Shown here one piece after another: positions 1-10,203 of a stretch of DNA of 64,000 nt; positions within the stretch are counted from its first letter, which is position 1; each line of letters starts with the position of its first letter. Made by a program: the position numbers and the translations under genes. Below the pieces are notes generated by a model. That model was not told where the DNA came from and made no database searches. It saw only the letters and a program-made list of their open reading frames with translations. This DNA comes from Paenibacillus pabuli NBRC 13638 (lineage in GTDB: Bacteria; Bacillota; Bacilli; Paenibacillales; Paenibacillaceae): contig NZ_BCNM01000001.1 in assembly GCF_001514495.1 (NCBI RefSeq), positions 434,001-498,000 of the forward strand. Reading direction: 5' to 3'.

Positions 1-708
1 TGGAGCAGCGGTCCTATATTCGATGAACATGCGTATCTGCATGCGATCCCTGACATGTTCGAGAAGCTGCGGCTGGAATTTGGTAACGGGATTCAGTTTA
101 CCCACGATGTGCATGAGCATTTATCCCCAATTCATGCCATTCAGCTGTCGAAGCGGCTTGAGCCTTATCATCTTTTCTTTCTGGAAGATGCACTTGCTCC
201 GGAACAGATCGGATGGTATCGACAGCTTCGTCAACAGAGCGCTACGCCGCAGGCAGTGGGAGAATTATTTGTTAATCCGCAGGAGTGGACCGGTCTGATT
301 CAAGAGAAGTTGATCGATTTTATCAGAGTTCGGGTATCGAAAGCAGGCGGAATCAGTGCTTGCCGCAAGATCGCTGCGCTGGGCGAAGCCTACGGAGTAC
401 GAACAGCCTGGCAGGAGGGTGGGGAGAATGATCCTGTTAACCAGGCAGCTGCTGTCCATCTGGATATGGCCCTGTGGAACTTTGGTATCCAGGAAATCAA
501 TCATTTTAAACCCCATGAGCTGGAGGCTTTCCCGGGACATATCGTTAGAGAAGGCGGATATCTATATCCTTCGAACAAACCAGGGCTGGGCATTGAACTG
601 GATGAATTGAAGGCCAAATCACTTCTTGAAGACTCGTGGGATCGCAAACACTACCATCGGCCATATCCTATGGACCGCAAAGCGGATGGGACAATGGTGC
701 GACCCTAA
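1..708 (+). CDS. Enolase-superfamily sugar-acid dehydratase, RspA/mannonate dehydratase-like (5' partial)
   Basis: The frame is open from base 1, so the N-terminal capping domain is missing and 235 residues of the barrel domain remain. Characterised ManD/RspA enzymes dehydrate D-mannonate or D-gluconate using a Mg ion held by one Asp and two Glu. Here the Asp-x-His pair is in THDVHEHL, the first Glu in FFLEDA and the second in VGELF; the family-typical tail DGTMVRP ends the protein. Where ManD usually reads TAxHGPxD this protein reads TAWQEGGEND, so a conserved active-site His is replaced by Gln, and the substrate may not be mannonate. The next gene begins 34 bases downstream. Family assignment is firm; the reaction is not. 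Confidence 0.85.
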   Translation, partial: WSSGPIFDEHAYLHAIPDMFEKLRLEFGNGIQFTHDVHEHLSPIHAIQLSKRLEPYHLFFLEDALAPEQIGWYRQLRQQSATPQAVGELFVNPQEWTGLIQEKLIDFIRVRVSKAGGISACRKIAALGEAYGVRTAWQEGGENDPVNQAAAVHLDMALWNFGIQEINHFKPHELEAFPGHIVREGGYLYPSNKPGLGIELDELKAKSLLEDSWDRKHYHRPYPMDRKADGTMVRP

Positions 709-742
709 CGAAGTGACCAGAACAGACAGGAGAGATATAGGA

Positions 743-1600
743 ATGAAGACGATTGCAGTTACAGGCGGAGGCGGAAAGCTGGGTTCACAGGTCATTGAGA
801 AGCTGCAATTACAGGGTCATGATGTCGTATCGCTGGATAAACACCTGTCTGACCGGGTCCGTTGCAGACAGATTATTGTTGATTTGAACGATTATGGTCA
901 AGTCGTGGGAGCGCTTGCCGGAGTGGATACGATCATCCATCTGGCCGCGATTCCTGCGCCGCTTCACTACCCTCACACGTACATTTTCGCTAATAATACA
1001 CTTTCTGGGTACCATGTACTGGAAGCAGCCTCTTTGCTCGGTATACCAAAGGTGGTTATGGGCTCCAGTGAATCATCCTACGGATTTGCCTGGGCCAACA
1101 AACCCTTCGCTCCCAATTATTTCCCGGTGGATGAACAGCATCCGCAACAGCCGCAGGAATGTTATGGCCTGTCCAAGATCGTTAATGAGGTCACTGCCGA
1201 GATGTTTCATCGGAGAAGCGGAATGCAGGTAATTTCCCTCCGTTTTTCAATGATTGTGGGACCGGGAGAGTACAGACATCTGGCTATTGCGAAGGCGGAA
1301 ACGTTCAAGCACATATTGTGGAGTTACATTGATATCAGGGATGCCGTGGATGCTTGTTTGGCTGCTCTGCACGCCGATTATGATGGGGCTGTTCACGTTA
1401 ATGTTACTGCTAACGATACGTTAAGTGATCGCCAATCGACAGAATTGCTCGCCACCTTTTATCCTAATGTAAAAGATCTACGGACAACTTTCACTAATCG
1501 AGAAGCCATGGTCAGTAATGGAATGGTAAAAGAGCTTCTATCCTGGGGTCCGAAGCATTCGTGGACGGATGAAGAACAGGAGCAGCTTACACGCAACTAA
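743..1600 (+). CDS. NAD(P)-dependent extended-SDR epimerase/dehydrogenase
   Basis: A 285-residue Rossmann protein. The N-terminus TGGGGKLG is the nucleotide-binding glycine motif, and the catalytic pair lies in ECYGLSKIV (Tyr-x3-Lys), preceded by the Ser-rich VMGSSESSYG. ATG 743 is chosen because AGGAGA sits 9 bases upstream; the reading frame extends further upstream without a ribosome site. The size and fold fit sugar-nucleotide epimerases and uronate dehydrogenases. Next to an RspA-like dehydratase, a uronate or aldose dehydrogenase role is attractive but is inference. Confidence 0.8.
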   Translation: MKTIAVTGGGGKLGSQVIEKLQLQGHDVVSLDKHLSDRVRCRQIIVDLNDYGQVVGALAGVDTIIHLAAIPAPLHYPHTYIFANNTLSGYHVLEAASLLGIPKVVMGSSESSYGFAWANKPFAPNYFPVDEQHPQQPQECYGLSKIVNEVTAEMFHRRSGMQVISLRFSMIVGPGEYRHLAIAKAETFKHILWSYIDIRDAVDACLAALHADYDGAVHVNVTANDTLSDRQSTELLATFYPNVKDLRTTFTNREAMVSNGMVKELLSWGPKHSWTDEEQEQLTRN

Positions 1601-1618
1601 ATTGAATAGGGGGATACT

Positions 1619-3310
1619 ATGCTAAATTTCATGCAAAAAAACAAGAGGGTATTGGCTTTTGCAAGTGCAGCATTATTGATTCTTGCATTGTGTTTGTCTA
1701 TTTCTCCGTCCATCGTATCGGCCGCTTCCGCGTTTAATCAAACGCAAGCTTCCAGTTATAACAGTCAATCCGGAGTCCAGCTGGAAAGTTCCAGCGAGGG
1801 CGGGCAAAATGTCGCATTCATCGACAACGGCGATTACATCGTATTCAACAATGTGGATTTTGGCAGCGGTGCCAATTCAATCGACGTTAGAGTGGCTAGC
1901 AACAACAGTGGCGGTTCCATTGAGGTTCGTCTGGATAGCCTTAATGGAACACTCGCGGGAACGGTTGCTGTTCCGGGTACGGGCGGGTGGCAATCCTGGC
2001 AAACGAAGTCCGGGGCGATCAGTGGTGCCACTGGTGTACACACGGTCTACCTTAAATTCACTGGCGGAACCGGAAATTTGTTCAACCTGCTCTGGTTCAA
2101 GTTCAGTGCTTCCGCCGCAGGCAGCGAAGGCGATGTCGTAGGCAAACTGTATGCCGGATATCAAGGCTGGTTCAACGCAGCCGGAGACGGTTCACCGAAC
2201 GGGGGTTGGGTGCACTGGTCCAAAAATAGCAGTGCGCCATCAGCAAATGGTAACGTGAATTTCGAGTTGTATCCAGACCTTCGCGAATATTCCAAGCTGT
2301 ATCAGACAAGTCTGGCGAACCTCGGTAATGGTTCTCCTGCCAAATTGTTCTCTTCATATGATCAGGAGACGGTCAACAAACATTTTGAGTGGATGCAGAC
2401 CTACAATATCGACGGCGCAGCATTGCAACGGTTCGGCGCAGATGAGAGTGACACACCGAACAACTGGAAAAGCAACCGGGACAGCGTAGCCGTCAAGGTT
2501 AAGAACGCTGCGGAATCCTATAATCGCAAGTTCTATGTCATGTATGACATTACGGGAATGAATGCGAGCAACTGGGTACAGGCAGTCAAGCATGACTGGA
2601 CGACCAATGTCGTGAACAGCATGCACCTCCCATCATCTTCTGCCTATGCGAAGCAGAAAGGCAAGATGGTTGTCTGTATCTGGGGCATTGGCTTCACGGA
2701 TCGTCCGGGTACTGCAGCAGAGGCGGCCGATTTGATCGGTTGGTTCAAAAATCAGGGAATCTATGTCATCGGCGGTGTGCCTACGTATTGGAGAACGGGT
2801 AACAACGACTCCCGATCCGACTTTATGAACGTTTACAAATCATTGGATATGATCTCCCCTTGGTCTGTTGGCCGCTTCGGTAATATTCAGCAAGCAGACA
2901 ATTTCAAAACTAATCAACTTCAGCCTGACCTGGCCTTCACCCAGCAGAATGGAACTGATTATCAGCCAGTGATCTGGCCGGGGTTCGCTTGGTCCAATAT
3001 GACCGGTGGCCCAAGAAACGAAATTCCGCGTTTGCATGGTGACTTCATGTGGAGGCAGGCCTACAATCTGAAGAGTATAGGTATCAATACCGGATATATT
3101 GCGATGTTTGACGAATACGATGAAGGTACTGCCGTTGCTAAGGCGGCAGAGAACAGCTCCATGATTCCGACCAATCAATATTTTCTGACGCTGGATGCCG
3201 ACGGTGTTGCCGTATCTTCGGACTTTTATCTCCGACTTGCAGGGGATATCAATCGCATGTTCAAAAACCAGATTGCAGTGACGGCAAACCATCCAACGAG
3301 TCATCAATAG
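1619..3310 (+). CDS. Secreted glycosidase: CBM6 plus GH71/99-like catalytic domain
   Basis: 563 residues. A signal peptide covers about residues 1-36 (basic MQKNKR, then a long hydrophobic run, cleavage near VSAAS). Residues about 38-165 form a CBM6 beta-sandwich (VPGTGGWQSW and FNLLWFKF are typical). Residues about 175-560 resemble the barrel annotated as GH71/99-like: GKLYAGYQGWF, the WMQTYNIDGAALQRF segment and FDEYDEGTAV near the end. Relatives include alpha-mannan and alpha-glucan endo-enzymes, but many are annotated only as xylosidase/arabinosidase-like, so no substrate is claimed. An RBS (AGGGGGA) precedes ATG 1619; ATG 1631 is a possible alternative. It lies 18 bases after the SDR gene and 51 before a GH43, so it is probably co-transcribed with both. 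Confidence 0.8.
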   Translation: MLNFMQKNKRVLAFASAALLILALCLSISPSIVSAASAFNQTQASSYNSQSGVQLESSSEGGQNVAFIDNGDYIVFNNVDFGSGANSIDVRVASNNSGGSIEVRLDSLNGTLAGTVAVPGTGGWQSWQTKSGAISGATGVHTVYLKFTGGTGNLFNLLWFKFSASAAGSEGDVVGKLYAGYQGWFNAAGDGSPNGGWVHWSKNSSAPSANGNVNFELYPDLREYSKLYQTSLANLGNGSPAKLFSSYDQETVNKHFEWMQTYNIDGAALQRFGADESDTPNNWKSNRDSVAVKVKNAAESYNRKFYVMYDITGMNASNWVQAVKHDWTTNVVNSMHLPSSSAYAKQKGKMVVCIWGIGFTDRPGTAAEAADLIGWFKNQGIYVIGGVPTYWRTGNNDSRSDFMNVYKSLDMISPWSVGRFGNIQQADNFKTNQLQPDLAFTQQNGTDYQPVIWPGFAWSNMTGGPRNEIPRLHGDFMWRQAYNLKSIGINTGYIAMFDEYDEGTAVAKAAENSSMIPTNQYFLTLDADGVAVSSDFYLRLAGDINRMFKNQIAVTANHPTSHQ

Positions 3311-3361
3311 AGCCCAAAGGGCGTGATTTTAACAAGTTCGTATACGTTCAGGAGGATTAAT

Positions 3362-4690
3362 ATGACTACTAATGATATTGACTTTGAAACCATACGCCAG
3401 AAGACTACATCCCTTAATCCAGCAATCACATCTATATATACAGCAGATCCTTCGGCCCATGTATGGGATGACGGCAAAGTTTACATTTACGCGTCTCATG
3501 ATATGGACCCAGCCAGAGGCTGCGATCTCATGGACAGATATCATGTTTTTTCCTCAGAGGATATGGTTCACTGGTTGGACGAAGGGGAAATACTCCGTTC
3601 AGACGACGTTTCCTGGGGCAGACCGGAGGGAGGTTTCATGTGGGCGCCTGACTGTGCGTACAAGAATGGAACCTATTACTTCTATTATCCGCATCCGAGC
3701 GATTCGAACTGGAATGATTCCTGGAAGATCGGGGTTGCGACCAGTCGCTACCCCGCGCATGGCTTTACGGATCAAGGATATATCGAGGGGCTTGGCGGGT
3801 TTGCACTGATTGACCCGTGTGTACTTGTAGACGATGACAACAGCGCTTATATCTATTACGGTGGCGGCAGTGTTTGTCTGGGAGGCAAGCTCAATGAAGA
3901 TATGATGTCTCTGGAAAACGGCATGACAGAAATGCAAGGGCTCGAGGATTTTCACGAAGCAGCCTGGGTATTCAAAAGAAACAATCTGTATTACCTTACC
4001 TATGCGGATAATTTGGAAAACAACAACCGTATGAGATACGCAACAAGCGAGAATCCGCTTGGCCCATGGACGTACCGAGACATTTTCCTGGAGCCGACCG
4101 GCTGTTCCACGACCCATGGCTCTGTAGTGGAATTCAAAGGGCAATGGTATCTTTTTTATCACAATCAAGCGATCTCTGGTGAAGGTACGCTGCGCAGCGT
4201 ATGTATCGACTATCTGGAGTTCGATGAAGATGGTTCCATCAGGCCTGTGGTTCAGACAAGGGAAGGTGTGTCCTCCGTCGGTCCAGCCCCAGTTCCTGTC
4301 CAGCAGCGGAAGGTTTATGCGGGTGCAGCCAGTGAGGTTTTTGGAGGAGCTGAAATCAGGAAATTGCAATCCGGTCAAACTGTGATTGGGAATCTTCAAT
4401 CCTCAGAAGCGTATGCCTTGTTTAAAAATATAGATGGAGGCGAAGGCGGTAGAGCATCGGTTGAGCTTCATTATGCGACTGGCGAACGATTGGCCAAATT
4501 GCATCTGACGATCAATGACGAGGACTATTCCTTGCTGAATGCGCTGTCCACTGGTGGTCTGCAGGAATTCGGCGGGATCACAAATATCACCGTTCCTTTG
4601 GAGCCTGGCAACGCCAACACAATCAAAATTTCGGGTGGACATGGTGAAATCAATCTTCTATGCCTGTCTATTACCCCGCTCTTGGACTAA
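3362..4690 (+). CDS. Cytosolic GH43 family arabinosidase/xylosidase
   Basis: 442 residues without a signal peptide, so it likely acts on imported oligosaccharides. The five-bladed propeller signature is complete: general base Asp29 in YTADPSAH, the second Asp at 151 in ALIDPCV, and the acid Glu199 in DFHEAAWVFKR. The last ~110 residues look like a CBM6-type sandwich (GGAEIRKLQSG to the end). ATG 3362 follows AGGAGGATTAAT; the longer frame from 3323 lacks a ribosome site. GH43 members release alpha-L-arabinofuranose or beta-D-xylose, and the sequence alone does not decide between them. The transcript ends at the hairpin directly downstream. Confidence 0.88.
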   Translation: MTTNDIDFETIRQKTTSLNPAITSIYTADPSAHVWDDGKVYIYASHDMDPARGCDLMDRYHVFSSEDMVHWLDEGEILRSDDVSWGRPEGGFMWAPDCAYKNGTYYFYYPHPSDSNWNDSWKIGVATSRYPAHGFTDQGYIEGLGGFALIDPCVLVDDDNSAYIYYGGGSVCLGGKLNEDMMSLENGMTEMQGLEDFHEAAWVFKRNNLYYLTYADNLENNNRMRYATSENPLGPWTYRDIFLEPTGCSTTHGSVVEFKGQWYLFYHNQAISGEGTLRSVCIDYLEFDEDGSIRPVVQTREGVSSVGPAPVPVQQRKVYAGAASEVFGGAEIRKLQSGQTVIGNLQSSEAYALFKNIDGGEGGRASVELHYATGERLAKLHLTINDEDYSLLNALSTGGLQEFGGITNITVPLEPGNANTIKISGGHGEINLLCLSITPLLD

Positions 4691-4716
4691 TCCTTCAGGA
4701 GCATGATAGCTGTCTA

Positions 4717-4746
4717 AACCTCAGGAGTACTCTCCTGAGGTTTTTT
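4717..4746. terminator. Intrinsic terminator, 11-bp stem, between convergent genes
   Basis: AACCTCAGGAG and CTCCTGAGGTT form a perfect stem around the loop TACT, followed by a T-run on the plus strand. It separates the GH43 gene from the convergent AraC gene and could serve both strands. Confidence 0.93.
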
Positions 4747-4779
4747 GCACTTTGGTCGCAGTACTATTTTATCCATTAT

Positions 4780-5634
4780 TTATCGTAGCGAGCGATTCAT
4801 TGTTGCGTTTTTGCGGAAATCTAGCGGAGCTTGATTATAAAATTTTTTGAACTGGTGGTAGAAGTGACTGACGTTCTCAAATCCAGCTTCCAGAGCGATC
4901 TCAAGCACGCGCAACTCCGTGGTGAGCAGCAAGTTTTTGGCCACATTTAGCCGAAGCTGATTGATATATTCTGTTGGTGTCTGATTCAGATATTGACGAA
5001 AGGCGCGGTTCACATGACCAACGCTACGACCTGACAATTCATAGAGGGCATGAAGACCGCGATTCATGTTCTCTTTCAGCTGCATTTTGGAGATCGCATA
5101 CTCTAACCACAGCGGGAGAATGGGTTCCTCCATAGTTTCCAACGCAAAGAAATGCTGCGTCAAGATCTGAATAATCAGACCTTTTGCATATACGCGAGCT
5201 TTCTTCTTATCAACGGTGGAGAGCATCATAATCCGTTCAAAGCTTCGAATCATCTCTGTCATTTCTAACTGAGACAGCATGGCGATCTGGGGAACAGGGG
5301 CCTGCAATAGTCCTTGTGCATACTTCAGCTCATTCAAATAAGCAAATGCTTCTTCTATTACATCGGACCGGCATGGACTATTCAGGAAACGGCAGTCCTG
5401 AGCGCCTTCTGACTCGTAGCGGTGAATATCATGCGGTCGAATAAAGACAAGGCAACCTGGTCTTAAATGCTGGGTCTTCCCATTGACGATATGTTGGCAC
5501 TGCCCTTCACTCAGAATGAAAAATTCGTAAAAGTCATGAGTGTGCTCGGGTGATACTTTGGATAAGGAATCGACCCAGAATGGATCTACGAGCAGGTCGG
5601 GATGGATGTGAGTTGATGCTGTGTATTTGATCAA
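4780..5634 (-). CDS. AraC-family transcriptional regulator
   Basis: 284 residues: an N-terminal cupin sensing domain (EHTHDFYEFFILSEG, then RPGCLVFIRPHDIHRY) and a C-terminal double helix-turn-helix whose second half reads EIALEAGFENVSHFYHQFKKFY. Such proteins sense a sugar and activate adjacent transport and hydrolase genes. The start is a TTG at 5634, because GGAGGAG lies 8 bases upstream of it; the longer ATG-initiated frame from 5691 would place that site inside the coding region. It is divergent from the beta-mannosidase operon, so control of that operon is the simplest inference. Confidence 0.88.
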   Translation of the reverse strand: MIKYTASTHIHPDLLVDPFWVDSLSKVSPEHTHDFYEFFILSEGQCQHIVNGKTQHLRPGCLVFIRPHDIHRYESEGAQDCRFLNSPCRSDVIEEAFAYLNELKYAQGLLQAPVPQIAMLSQLEMTEMIRSFERIMMLSTVDKKKARVYAKGLIIQILTQHFFALETMEEPILPLWLEYAISKMQLKENMNRGLHALYELSGRSVGHVNRAFRQYLNQTPTEYINQLRLNVAKNLLLTTELRVLEIALEAGFENVSHFYHQFKKFYNQAPLDFRKNATMNRSLR

Positions 5635-5664
5635 GGCTCGAACTCCTCCTTCGTTGTTAATGTC

Positions 5665-5693
5665 AAAATAGCACATGAATTCCGTGAACACAA
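5665..5693 (-). promoter_or_regulatory. Candidate sigma-A promoter of the AraC gene
   Basis: On the minus strand TTGTGT (5693-5688) and TATTTT (5670-5665) are separated by 17 bases. The predicted transcript starts about 25 bases before the TTG start codon. Confidence 0.5.
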
Positions 5694-5760
5694 CATAAGA
5701 AAGTATGCCAGCCTCTTGATAGAATGAATTATATTACAAAGACATCAGGAGGTATCACAA

Positions 5761-8226
5761 ATGTTGCTTATCGATCTAAACGGCGCGTGGCAAATGAAGC
5801 GAGTGGACCATGCTGAATGGCTTCCGGCAACGGTTCCCGGCTCGGTCTTTCATGACTTGCTAAAGGCTGGACAAATGGAAGACCCTTACTACCGTGAGCA
5901 AGAGCAGGCGGCACTTGATCTGTGTCATTATGATTATGAATACAAACACTCATTTGAAGTGAACGAAGCGGATCTCAGGCATGATCGGATCATCCTGTTA
6001 TGTGAAGGGTTGGATACAATTGGCGAACTGGTTCTGAATGGAACAAATATCGCGAACGTAAGCAATATGCACAGTATTTATGAAATCGATATTACTTCCC
6101 ATATTAAACAAGGTGAAAATACCATACACATCATTCTGCGTTCGCCACTGGAATATGTACTGCGTAAACAAGCCGAACGTCCGTTGATTAACTGCAGTGA
6201 TGCAGTGGAAGGAATCTCCCATTTGCGCAAAGCACACTCCATGTTCGGTTGGGATTGGGGGCCACAATTGCCTGATTTGGGGATCTGGCGGAATATCTCC
6301 ATTCAGTGCTACGATCATGCCCGTTTGGATGATGTCTACATCACTCAGCTGCATAACGAGGACAAAGTGATCCTAGATGTTCGCGTGAGGACATCCGGTT
6401 GGGTCGAAGAAGTGCGGGAGATCACGGTCACATTAGTTACTCCTTCTGGAGAGACGTTGAAAGGATGCACAACTGTCATGAACGATGGGGATCACCATAT
6501 CTGGATCGAAGTGGACCAGCCCGAGTTATGGTGGCCGAATGGCCTGGGAAAACAGCCGTTGTATCAGCTGAGCGTTGTGCTCATGGAACAAGGTGTGGAG
6601 CTGGATCGTGATGATAAGCGTATTGGACTGCGCACATTAACCGTTAAGCAAGAGAAAGATCAGTGGGGCGAGTCCTTTGAATTCGAAGTGAACGGTGTAT
6701 CCTTTTTCTCAATGGGTGCTGACTATATTCCGGAAGATAACATCTTGCCGCGTTGTAATCCAGCTCGGACAGAACGATTGATCAAGAGCTGTGCGCAAGC
6801 CCATTTCAACACGATTCGTGTCTGGGGTGGCGGACATTATCCCGAAAATTATTTCTATGATTTATGCGATGAATACGGTTTGATTGTATGGCAGGACTTG
6901 ATGTACGCCTGTGGTGTATATGAATTGACGGAGGAATTCAAGCAATCGATTACAAAAGAAACGATAGACAACATGAAGCGTTTGCGCCACCATGCATCGT
7001 TAGGAATCTGGTGTGGCAACAATGAGCAGGAGATGGCTTGGGTCGAATGGGACTGGGCCAAGAAGACATCCTTACAGTTACAAGCGGACTATATTAAACA
7101 ATACGAGGTACTCCTTCCGGCTATTGCGAAGGAATATGATCCGAACACGTTCTACTGGGTAGCCTCACCTTCGTCCAAAGGCAGCTTTGACAATCCGAAC
7201 GATGAAAATTATGGGGACATGCATTATTGGGATGTATGGCATGGCAAGAAACCTTTTACTGAATTCCGCACATTGTTCCCGCGCTACATGTCCGAATTCG
7301 GGTTGCAATCCTTTCCGAATCACAAGACCATAGAGACGTTTACGTTGCCGGAAGACCGCAATATCTTCTCTCCGGTCATGGAATCTCATCAGAAGAATGG
7401 TACGGGCAATGAGAAAATTCTGTATTACATCGGGGAGACGTATCGCTTGCCAAAAGATTTCAGTTCCCTGTTATACGCTTCACAGCTCATTCAGGCTGAA
7501 GGAATCTCATGTGGGGTAGAACACTGGCGCAGACATCGTGGACGCTGTATGGGAGCACTGTACTGGCAGTTGAATGATTGCTGGCCTGTTGCTTCCTGGT
7601 CCAGTATCGATTACTTTGGTCGCTGGAAAGCACTGCAATATGCAGCCAAACGCTTTTTCGCGCCTGTTCTTGTATCGGCTCGGGAAGATGGTTCGAAGGT
7701 AGAACTTCACGTATCGAATGAGAGTAGGAGTGCTGTAAAAGGAGAATTGAAATGGAGGCTCAAGGATTCGCAATCCAATGAAATCGTGGCTTCTTCAAAA
7801 GCAATCGATTTGAAAGCGTTATCAACCTCATTATTCGAACAGCTTGATTTCACTGAGATGCTCGATACAACTGCTAAGAAACGAAATACGTATTTACAGT
7901 TTTCCTTTGTGGTGGATGGTGAAGTTGTCAGCGAAGGTACAGTGTTATTTGTGAAGCCAAAGCATTTTGGTTTTATTGATCCCGCAATTGAGACCACGAT
8001 GACAGAAGAAGAGGATCGTTTTGTTATTACGGTTGATTCGAAAGCCTTTGCACGTTTTGTGGAACTGGATTTCAGTGAATTAGACGGTATTTTCAGTAAC
8101 AATTATTTTGACTTGTCAGCAGGTGAAAGAAAGACCATTTCTCTGAAGAAAGATGATCTCAACAAACCGGCATCCCTTGAAGAACTGCAATCACAGCTAA
8201 TCGTACGCAGCGTATTTGATTTATAA
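5761..8226 (+). CDS. Beta-mannosidase, GH2
   Basis: 821 residues, the usual length of GH2 beta-mannosidases, which remove beta-1,4-linked mannose from the non-reducing end of manno-oligosaccharides or N-glycan cores. The order is sugar-binding domain (LNGAWQ at the start, [10 protein letters not shown] near residue 165), an Ig-like domain, then the barrel. The acid/base is Glu422 in WCGNNEQE and the nucleophile Glu512 in [10 protein letters not shown]. No signal peptide is present, so it is cytosolic. CAGGAGGT lies 8 bases before ATG. The permease pair starting 109 bases later and the divergent AraC gene suggest one inducible beta-mannoside unit. Confidence 0.93.
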   Translation: MLLIDLNGAWQMKRVDHAEWLPATVPGSVFHDLLKAGQMEDPYYREQEQAALDLCHYDYEYKHSFEVNEADLRHDRIILLCEGLDTIGELVLNGTNIANVSNMHSIYEIDITSHIKQGENTIHIILRSPLEYVLRKQAERPLINCSDAVEGISHLRKAHSMFGWDWGPQLPDLGIWRNISIQCYDHARLDDVYITQLHNEDKVILDVRVRTSGWVEEVREITVTLVTPSGETLKGCTTVMNDGDHHIWIEVDQPELWWPNGLGKQPLYQLSVVLMEQGVELDRDDKRIGLRTLTVKQEKDQWGESFEFEVNGVSFFSMGADYIPEDNILPRCNPARTERLIKSCAQAHFNTIRVWGGGHYPENYFYDLCDEYGLIVWQDLMYACGVYELTEEFKQSITKETIDNMKRLRHHASLGIWCGNNEQEMAWVEWDWAKKTSLQLQADYIKQYEVLLPAIAKEYDPNTFYWVASPSSKGSFDNPNDENYGDMHYWDVWHGKKPFTEFRTLFPRYMSEFGLQSFPNHKTIETFTLPEDRNIFSPVMESHQKNGTGNEKILYYIGETYRLPKDFSSLLYASQLIQAEGISCGVEHWRRHRGRCMGALYWQLNDCWPVASWSSIDYFGRWKALQYAAKRFFAPVLVSAREDGSKVELHVSNESRSAVKGELKWRLKDSQSNEIVASSKAIDLKALSTSLFEQLDFTEMLDTTAKKRNTYLQFSFVVDGEVVSEGTVLFVKPKHFGFIDPAIETTMTEEEDRFVITVDSKAFARFVELDFSELDGIFSNNYFDLSAGERKTISLKKDDLNKPASLEELQSQLIVRSVFDL

Positions 8227-8335
8227 GTTGTTACTTCGCCTTTTCTGATATTGCCAATCCAATCGATAGAAATCCGATCGTTGTTATATGTTACCGCTTT
8301 CAATTGATCTCTATACTGATGGCAGAGGTGGTTAA

Positions 8336-9229
8336 ATGATTGAACGACTGGCAAAATACCGTTGGCAATATGTAATGATTCTACCTGGTGCGATACTGCT
8401 TCTTCTCTTCAGCTACATTCCGATGGTGGGCATCCAGGTGGCATTCAAGGATTTTCACATCGGCAGCACGATGTGGAGTAGTGAATGGGTCGGTTTGGAA
8501 AACTTCTCATTCTTGCAAGATGAACAGTTCTGGATTGTGGTGAAGAACACGATTTACATCGCGATTCTCAAGTTTGTGTTTGGATTTCCAGCTCCTATTA
8601 TTTTGGCATTGCTCATCAATGAGGTGAAAAACAACAAATACAAGCGGTTTGTCCAATCCGTTAGTTATCTTCCGCATTTCTTTTCATGGATCGTGGTGGC
8701 TTATATTCTGCAATCCCTGCTGACGTTGGACGGCGGATTGGTTAATCAGCTGATTGAGAAGCTGGGTGGAGATTCTGTCTTTTTCTTGGGATCTACGGAG
8801 TGGTTCCGGCCCATGATCGTAGTGAGCGGTCTATGGAAGGAGGTAGGTTGGAATACGATCTTGTATCTGGCGGCAATTACAACGATTGACCCGCAGCTCT
8901 ATGAAGCCGCAAGGGTGGAAGGGGCAGGACGGCTCGCACAAATTCGCAACATTACCCTGCCGGGTATAATGCCGACCATCTCCATCGTGTTGATTCTCAG
9001 TATGCCTGGACTGATTGCAGTAGGCATGGATCAAATCTATCCTTTGATGAATCCGGCCAATCAGCCAGTCGCGGATGTGCTCGACACTTATATTCTACGC
9101 AACGGTTTGCAGCAAGGTTATTTTGGAATGGCCACTGCAGTCGGACTCCTTTCTTCGGTCATCAGTCTGGTGTTGGTGCTGTGCACCAATCAGATGGCGC
9201 GAAAGTTCAACGGAGAGGGGCTTTGGTAA
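8336..9229 (+). CDS. ABC sugar importer permease, LplB type
   Basis: 297 residues with six predicted membrane spans. The N-terminal motif YRWQYVMILPGAILLLLFSYIP is shortened here to its recognisable core ILPGAILLLLFSYIP, and the ATPase-docking EAA loop reads EAARVEGAGRLAQI. AGAGGTGG precedes the ATG. It pairs with the next gene, one base away, and with the binding lipoprotein at 10204. Proximity to the beta-mannosidase suggests manno-oligosaccharide import, which is inference. No ATPase is encoded here, as is normal for this family in Bacilli, which share an MsmX-type ATPase. Confidence 0.92.
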   Translation: MIERLAKYRWQYVMILPGAILLLLFSYIPMVGIQVAFKDFHIGSTMWSSEWVGLENFSFLQDEQFWIVVKNTIYIAILKFVFGFPAPIILALLINEVKNNKYKRFVQSVSYLPHFFSWIVVAYILQSLLTLDGGLVNQLIEKLGGDSVFFLGSTEWFRPMIVVSGLWKEVGWNTILYLAAITTIDPQLYEAARVEGAGRLAQIRNITLPGIMPTISIVLILSMPGLIAVGMDQIYPLMNPANQPVADVLDTYILRNGLQQGYFGMATAVGLLSSVISLVLVLCTNQMARKFNGEGLW

Positions 9230-9230
9230 T

Positions 9231-10127
9231 ATGAGATCTTCTATGAGGGAACGGGTGGGGCAGACAATCATTGTGTTTCTATTGGCACTTCTCTGTATCT
9301 CGGTAATCTATCCCTTCACGTATATGCTCGCCGTCTCCTTAAACGTTGGCAGCGATGCGGCAAAGGGCGGTGTCTATCTGTGGCCTAGGGAGTTTACTTT
9401 GTACAATTATGAGGTTGTGCTTGGGAATTCGGTTATTCAACATGCCTACTTAATTACGATATCCCGTACGATCGTAGGCACTTTTGTCGGCTTACTTATC
9501 ACTCTTCTGGCGGCTTATGGCTTGTCCTATCGGCAGCTTCCTTTCAGGAAATCCCTCCTGGGGTACGTGCTGATTACGATGCTGTTTAGTGGCGGATTAA
9601 TCCCTTTGTATATCCAGCTTAATCACTTGTCATTATTAAACTCATTCTGGGTGTATATCATTCCGTCCGCTTTCTCGGCGTGGAATATGTTTGTGATGAT
9701 GAAATTCATCCAGGGGATTCCGGAAGCACTGATCGAATCGGCTGAAATCGATGGCGCCAATCCTGTCCGCATTCTCTTCGTCATTATTATGCCACTTTCG
9801 AAACCTATGCTTGCAGCCATTGGTCTTTTTACTGCAGTGGGGCACTGGAATGACTGGTTTTCTGGCGCATTTTATGTTTCAGATCAGAGTCTGATTCCGG
9901 TTCAAACGTTTTTGCAACAACTGCTGTCTGCCCAGGATATTTCGACTGTCCTCGGATCCAACAATAATCAGGAAGCGCTTGCCCGGGGCACCATGCTCTC
10001 TAACGTTACACTCATGTCCATCAAAATGGCGACAGTCATGGTAAGCGCGCTTCCGATCTTGTGTGTGTACCCATTCCTGCAAAAGTATTTTGTAAAAGGT
10101 GTGCTTATCGGCTCAGTAAAAGGATAA
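9231..10127 (+). CDS. ABC sugar importer permease, LplC/YtcP type
   Basis: 298 residues and six predicted spans. The EAA loop is EALIESAEIDGANPVRI, and the C-terminal FVKGVLIGSVKG is the usual ending of this subfamily. The start is ATG 9231, one base after the stop of the partner permease, with GGAGAGGGG about 10 bases upstream inside that gene; the longer frame from 9075 overlaps the partner and has no membrane-protein character. Translational coupling of the two permeases is likely. Confidence 0.92.
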   Translation: MRSSMRERVGQTIIVFLLALLCISVIYPFTYMLAVSLNVGSDAAKGGVYLWPREFTLYNYEVVLGNSVIQHAYLITISRTIVGTFVGLLITLLAAYGLSYRQLPFRKSLLGYVLITMLFSGGLIPLYIQLNHLSLLNSFWVYIIPSAFSAWNMFVMMKFIQGIPEALIESAEIDGANPVRILFVIIMPLSKPMLAAIGLFTAVGHWNDWFSGAFYVSDQSLIPVQTFLQQLLSAQDISTVLGSNNNQEALARGTMLSNVTLMSIKMATVMVSALPILCVYPFLQKYFVKGVLIGSVKG

Positions 10128-10203
10128 CCCAATGAAAAATGAAGTAACAGAATGGGTTTTCTAATCCTATACAATTTCAAAATAACCGAGGGGGACGCAT
10201 GTG

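Noticed and set aside
3599..4399. 266-residue open frame on the minus strand
   Set aside because: Antisense to the GH43 gene, whose catalytic motifs are intact; a coding shadow.
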